From contig JAEXBW010000012.1 of the NCBI GenBank assembly GCA_023393825.1, forward strand, positions 1 to 43,805: a stretch of DNA of 43,805 bases. Direction: 5' to 3'. This DNA comes from Elusimicrobiota bacterium. Its GTDB lineage: Bacteria; Elusimicrobiota; Elusimicrobia; Elusimicrobiales; Elusimicrobiaceae. The notes under the pieces were generated by a model. It ran no database searches, was not told the DNA's origin, and saw only the letters and a list, made by a program, of their open reading frames with translations. This document shows positions 41,235 through 43,805 of the stretch, in pieces. How positions within the stretch are numbered: position 1 is the stretch's first letter; the number at the start of each line of letters is the position of its first letter. The position numbers and the translations under genes were made by a program.

Positions 41235-41909
41235 ATGACGTTTAAAAAAAGTTTTGTTATGTTTATGTTTGCCTTGGTCAGTTTGTTTGTAGCCGAGCAA
41301 GCTTTTGCAGCTTACTGTATATGGAACCTTAGAGACGGCTCAAAAGTTAAATATAACATAGAAGAAAGTATTGTTGCAGGCGTATCTGATCAGGACATAG
41401 AACAACTTCACGCTTGCTGTGAGGCCGACCCCAGCAGCTGCGGTAAGTATTGGATTGGCGCTGCAGGTCTTTATAATGTTCAGCTTGCGGCAAAATATAA
41501 CAGAACCAATACTGTAAAATACCTTTTGAAATACAGAGATTGTGCGGAAACTATAAACAGATTCGGGCATCCCAGCCGTCCTTCGGAGTTTAATGCCCTT
41601 ATGTTTGCAATAAAAAATTTCAATAAGGAAATGGTTCTGTGGTTATTGCATTACAAAGCAGACCCTACCGTTAAGAACAATTTAGGCAGAGATGCAAAGT
41701 ATTATGCCGAAAAGCTTGATAATAGCAATGCGGATTCCGCAGAGATAGTAAAGATGGTTGTGGACGCTTGGAATAAAGTTATGGGGTACTCCCAAAATCT
41801 TATACAAGAAAAAAAGGAAAACCTTATAAAGCAGTTGAACGGAGAGAATATAAAAGAGCAGATAAAGCTGCTTAAAGGTAAATATAACCCCCGTTCTTTT
41901 GTAGGCTGA
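41235..41909 (+). CDS. Secreted ankyrin-repeat protein
   Basis: A 224-aa protein with signal peptide MTFKKSFVMFMFALVSLFVA ending EQAFA. Two ankyrin repeats are readable (YNVQLAAKYNRTNTVKYLLKYRD; FNALMFAIKNFNKEMVLWLLHYKADPTVKNNLGRDAKYYA) plus a degenerate one before (VSDQDIEQLHACCEADPSSC). A charged helical tail follows (NLIQEKKENLIKQLNGENIKEQIKLLKGK). I choose ATG 41235, with GGAGG 12 bases upstream, over a TTG at 41178 which would put a spurious hydrophobic leader ahead of the signal peptide. It lies between two large anchored secreted proteins and may bind one of them in the periplasm. Cys pairs may form disulfides. Confidence 0.75.
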   Translation: MTFKKSFVMFMFALVSLFVAEQAFAAYCIWNLRDGSKVKYNIEESIVAGVSDQDIEQLHACCEADPSSCGKYWIGAAGLYNVQLAAKYNRTNTVKYLLKYRDCAETINRFGHPSRPSEFNALMFAIKNFNKEMVLWLLHYKADPTVKNNLGRDAKYYAEKLDNSNADSAEIVKMVVDAWNKVMGYSQNLIQEKKENLIKQLNGENIKEQIKLLKGKYNPRSFVG

Positions 41910-41935
41910 AAAAGAATTTATTTTTCCAGGCAAGT

Positions 41936-41967
41936 CCCGCGTAGAAGTTGTGACTATGCGGGTTTTT
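41936..41967 (+). terminator. Terminator after the secreted ankyrin gene
   Basis: CCCGCGTAG / CTATGCGGG (one mismatch) with a nine-base loop and TTTTT. Confidence 0.7.
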
Positions 41968-42054
41968 GCCCTTAAAAACAGTATGTTTATGGCGCGGAAG
42001 CGGTAACGTAAGAAAAAATTTATTTGTTTTATTGTTTTGGGACAGGGAGTTATT

Positions 42055-43805
42055 ATGAAAAAAAATAAGTCTTATTTAAAAAGTTTTGTTTGGGCGGGTT
42101 CTTTGTTGGCTGTTGCTTTTTTGGTCCTTCCTGCCATATTCCCTGAAGACGCCGCTCTTGCGGACAAAAAACTTTCAGCGGAAGCGGCCGCCGCGCAAGA
42201 GGCGCAAGATTCCGCTTTGCCTGTTGTTTTCAGCGATAACCCTTTATCTAAATTCTTTAAAAAACTTTCAAAATTTTACGGTTTTGGTAAAAAATCTCCA
42301 TCAACCCTTATCGCTGGCACCGCAGATTACCGCGAGGTTTTCCCTCTTTCAGATTCCGCCCAAGATCCTTCTACCGTTGTTTTCGGGCAGGAAGGCGGCG
42401 CTTCCGGCGCTGCGCCTATATTCTTTGCCGCCGCCGATGGCACATTGGTAGAACCTGATGCAAACGGATATACCTACGGCGGGCAATATTATAAGAACGG
42501 GGAATATCCTTCCGAAGAGTTAAAACAATCAATAGAGAGTGCTATCGCAAGGTATCACACTTCGGCCTCCGCCTCGCAAGGGCTGAAACCTGTTTATGTA
42601 CAAAATCCTGACGGGTCGCTTAAAGTGCAATATGTTTCCGGCGAAGACTATGACAGATATATGGGCGGCGCAACCATGGCGTCGGACGGTACTCCGCAAA
42701 GCCAATTTTTAGCTTCTTCAGGCAGATATTCGGGCGCTAAAGTAGCCTCAAGAGGGGAGAGCGGTTCTGGTTCTTCCTCCTCCTCAGATGGCAGCGTTGC
42801 AAAAGACGGATTCAAGTCTTTTTCCGATGACGGTAGTTTAAGCGGCAAATTTGCAAGCCTTACAACAAGGTTAAATAATAATAAGACCGAAACCGCCAAG
42901 GAAGCCGCCGCGCAGGAACAAAAAACAAAAGAAGAATTTGAAATAAATAAATTGCAGCTGCTCAACGCCACAGGCAAATTCCGTGAGTCCAGATATGTAG
43001 AGCCTGCCGACGGTAAAAGAACAAGTCCCGCATATGATGCCAAAACATTTAAAGATAAACCTTTAATAATTGATAAATCTTTTGCCAAGGAATTAAAAGA
43101 GAACTTTGGTCTCAAAGATGATGATTTCAACAATAGTGTCCGCAGAGACGCAAATCTGACATGGCCCGGGCGCGAAGGCAGAGAGCAAAATTTCCTTGCT
43201 AATATACAAGAGCAGATAAAAGGCGCGGAAGTATTTAAAGTGTTGTCCGGGCAAAGGAGTGAACCTCTTTTACATTCCATTCATGCCCTTAAAAAGCAAT
43301 ACGGGGAAGACAAATTGTTCTTTGACCACGTCGGCGTTCCTGTAAATGATCCAAGTAAAAAAATGAGCGAGAGAAAAAGTTTTACAGATACTTTTTTTAT
43401 AGACACAGGCCTTAAGGATGTTTTAATCGCCGCAGATGTAAAAGAAGATAAGATTAAAGCCATAGAAGAAGAGTATAAAACGCTTGATGAACGTCGTAAA
43501 ATTTTCTCGGGTGTTCTTAGAGATGTGATATCAAAAGACCCTAATTTGAAATCTTTAGAAACACCATCGACATTTTTATTGGGCTCAACGCCTGACGGCT
43601 CTGTTGTGGTGGGTTCTGACCAAGCGCTTTTCTACAACTATTCCACGCCCGCTTCTGCATGGATAAAAGCAAGGTCTAAACAAAATCCGGAAAAGGCATA
43701 TATTTCCGTGCCTGTGGAAGAATTTATCTCTCATCTCAAAGATAAAGGCACGATAATAATAGTTACAAACCCGAAGGCAGAAGAAAAGCTTAAAGCATTA
43801 GGTGC
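42055..43805 (+). CDS. Membrane-anchored low-complexity secreted protein, member 2 (runs off the window)
   Basis: Open for 583 codons to the window edge without a stop. N-terminus MKKNKSYLKSFVWAGSLLAV AFLVLPAIFPE is a signal-anchor very like the gene at 39244 (both: hydrophobic helix then P-x-x-FPE), followed by LSKFFKKLSKFYGFGKKS, matching the other's FLTGVYDRIGNFYNFKKNK. Then come a Gly/Ala/Tyr-rich part (DANGYTYGGQYYKNGEY, SSGRYSGAKVASRGESGSGS), a Gln/Lys/Glu coiled helix (EAAAQEQKTKEEFEINKLQ) and a globular region ending in GTIIIVTNPKAEEKLKALG. RBS AGGGAG before ATG 42055. No family recognised. Same layout as member 1, so a paralogous family of envelope proteins. Confidence 0.7.
   Translation, partial: MKKNKSYLKSFVWAGSLLAVAFLVLPAIFPEDAALADKKLSAEAAAAQEAQDSALPVVFSDNPLSKFFKKLSKFYGFGKKSPSTLIAGTADYREVFPLSDSAQDPSTVVFGQEGGASGAAPIFFAAADGTLVEPDANGYTYGGQYYKNGEYPSEELKQSIESAIARYHTSASASQGLKPVYVQNPDGSLKVQYVSGEDYDRYMGGATMASDGTPQSQFLASSGRYSGAKVASRGESGSGSSSSSDGSVAKDGFKSFSDDGSLSGKFASLTTRLNNNKTETAKEAAAQEQKTKEEFEINKLQLLNATGKFRESRYVEPADGKRTSPAYDAKTFKDKPLIIDKSFAKELKENFGLKDDDFNNSVRRDANLTWPGREGREQNFLANIQEQIKGAEVFKVLSGQRSEPLLHSIHALKKQYGEDKLFFDHVGVPVNDPSKKMSERKSFTDTFFIDTGLKDVLIAADVKEDKIKAIEEEYKTLDERRKIFSGVLRDVISKDPNLKSLETPSTFLLGSTPDGSVVVGSDQALFYNYSTPASAWIKARSKQNPEKAYISVPVEEFISHLKDKGTIIIVTNPKAEEKLKALG

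Overview
The window looks like the chromosome of a diderm (Gram-negative-type), probably anaerobic or gut-associated bacterium of moderate-to-low GC. The diderm call rests on an autotransporter with a C-terminal beta-barrel, an OmpA/Pal-like lipoprotein, a SmpA/BamE-like lipoprotein, several other lipobox proteins and MurB. The mix of short anchored surface proteins, an autotransporter and an LplT-PlsC-Aas fusion made me think of Elusimicrobiota. That is a guess from memory, not something the sequence proves.

Layout. (1) 1-5.7 kb: proline synthesis (proB partial, proA, proC) followed by guanine nucleotide synthesis (guaB, guaA), tightly packed on +. (2) 5.9-7.5 kb: an amino-acid permease on -. 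(3) 7.5-10.5 kb: accessory and repeat-rich DNA with an RDD-ankyrin membrane protein, a small membrane protein, four scattered copies (one at 22.5 kb) of a 54-bp hairpin repeat, a palindromic ACAGGGAATT element, a 43-aa Cys-rich ORF and a transposase scrap. (4) 10.5-20.8 kb: one uninterrupted + strand run of nine genes behind a consensus promoter that carries a palindrome. It holds a MarR regulator, an LplT/PlsC/acyl-ACP-synthetase fusion, two paralogous lipoproteins, then a KAS III-like condensing enzyme, an ATP-grasp ligase, an SDR, a metallo-beta-lactamase-fold hydrolase and a PaaK/F390-type adenylating enzyme. This is the most interesting unit: it reads as a lipid-remodelling plus acyl-derived biosynthetic operon. 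(5) 21.0-27.5 kb: an envelope region with three lipoproteins, a large Asn-rich autotransporter and an OmpA-like lipoprotein. (6) 27.5-32.6 kb: an AT-rich accessory island with a decayed IS200/IS605 transposase, a second ACAGGGAATT element, a PD-(D/E)XK nuclease with a WYL regulator (a possible defence pair), a YD-repeat protein and an orphan coding fragment. (7) 32.6-39.1 kb: core genes tRNA-Asp, murB, pgm, a secreted unknown, purB and a short archaeal-like purA. (8) 39.2 kb to the end: two large low-complexity membrane-anchored secreted proteins (the second runs off the window) flanking a secreted ankyrin protein.

PurB, PurA, GuaB and GuaA together supply the IMP-to-AMP and IMP-to-GMP branches, although they lie in two separate loci. 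Translational coupling (ATGA or short overlaps) is common in the proline, gua and 10-kb operons. All functional calls come from reading motifs by eye; no database search was possible.
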